6,259 nt of DNA from Treponema sp. (GTDB taxonomy: Bacteria; Spirochaetota; Spirochaetia; Treponematales; Breznakiellaceae). The translations under genes and the position numbers were made by a program. Location of the stretch: NCBI GenBank assembly GCA_031274565.1, contig JAISPY010000258.1, forward strand, positions 1 through 6,259, read 5' to 3'. Positions 6,012 to 6,259 of this stretch are shown piece by piece; the first letter of the stretch is position 1, and each line of letters opens with the position of its first letter. A model generated the notes under the pieces. That model did no database searches. It was not told the origin of the DNA and worked only from the letters and a program-made list of their open reading frames with translations.

Positions 6012-6033
6012 GACCATATATGGCCGTATGGTC
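6012..6033 (+). other. Hairpin in the right-hand intergenic region
   Basis: GACCATA (6012-6018) pairs with TATGGTC (6027-6033) around an eight-base loop; with a two-base bulge the stem can extend to CTGA/TCAG (to 6037). It is followed by a small AGGT-AAAA-ACCT stem (6037-6048). No T run follows. It could be the leader of whatever lies downstream; no known RNA family is recognised. Confidence 0.35.
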
Positions 6034-6068
6034 TCAGGTAAAAACCTAAGCGAAGGGGAGAAAAACGC

Positions 6069-6196
6069 ATGGTAAAATTCTAACCATAAGCCTTGCCCGA
6101 CGGACGGCAGGAGCTTCGTCCGCTTTGAGTATGCACCCAGAAGAGCAGCGTTCCGGGGAGATTCAGGAGGTCCTGGACGGTGTTTATCGCCATTGA
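6069..6196 (+). pseudogene. Possible small frameshifted ORF
   Basis: GGGGAG (6055-6060) stands 8 bases before an ATG at 6069, a good start signal, yet that frame stops after four codons (MVKF). If one A is added to the AAAA run at 6074-6077, the frame continues for about 42 codons to a TGA at 6194-6196, beginning MVKILTISLARR and ending GEIQEVLDGVYRH. I do not recognise the product. It could be a decayed gene, a sequencing error at a homopolymer, or chance. A further ORF tail may follow in another frame. Apart from the repeat pair and the hairpin, I see nothing else supportable in 5823-6259. Confidence 0.2.
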
Positions 6197-6259
6197 CCGG
6201 TATCAGGAATGGGGATCCCTTAGTTTTTTCTTCCGCTTGTTTTTACCGTAAAGCGCGGG

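Noticed and set aside
6098..6124. tRNA or structured RNA gene around the CGGACG...CGTCCG stem
   Set aside because: There is only one short stem; no T-loop, anticodon arm or acceptor pairing could be found.
6220..6258. Possible C-terminal tail of a minus-strand gene entering from the right edge (ends PRFTVKTSGRKN, stop at 6222-6220)
   Set aside because: Twelve codons are too few to support a gene, and a second frame is also open at the edge with a different stop.

Overview
The window reads as a stretch of a spirochaete chromosome, most likely a Treponema from the termite-gut group. This is an inference from about 50% GC content, the spirochaete-like dephospho-CoA kinase Walker A loop (YCAGKN) and the general gene style; no rRNA or other marker gene is present to prove it. 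Nothing looks like a phage, plasmid or large mobile island.

Layout. Bases 1-500 hold the 5' part of a guanine deaminase gene on the minus strand, running off the left edge. Bases 501-930 are a divergent intergenic region with one promoter on each strand and a doubtful 70-codon Cys-rich ORF. On the plus strand follow a TatD-family metal-dependent hydrolase (931-1707), an intrinsic terminator (1738-1764), a long leader hairpin (1797-1839) and a tRNA-dihydrouridine synthase (1889-2902). Converging on these are three minus-strand genes, in transcription order coaE (5749-5069), a membrane-anchored SPOR-domain protein (4943-4086) and a one-component regulator with an excisionase-type HTH fused to a periplasmic-binding-like domain (4013-3030). 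The last is followed by a hairpin that probably ends transcription. The right 440 bases have no convincing gene, but hold a pair of inverted CGCGAAT-rich repeats about 130 bp across and a possible broken small ORF.

Most genes are housekeeping: purine salvage, nucleic-acid end processing, tRNA modification, the last step of CoA synthesis and peptidoglycan/septum binding. They do not form one pathway. The most open question is the HTH plus PBP-like regulator, whose family relatives are linked to molybdate/tungstate or molybdopterin functions, but whose ligand cannot be read from this window. Other points worth a look are active-site substitutions in TatD and CoaE, a two-turn direct repeat covering the coaE promoter, and the inverted-repeat element. 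I see no strong evidence for a wholly new multi-gene system.
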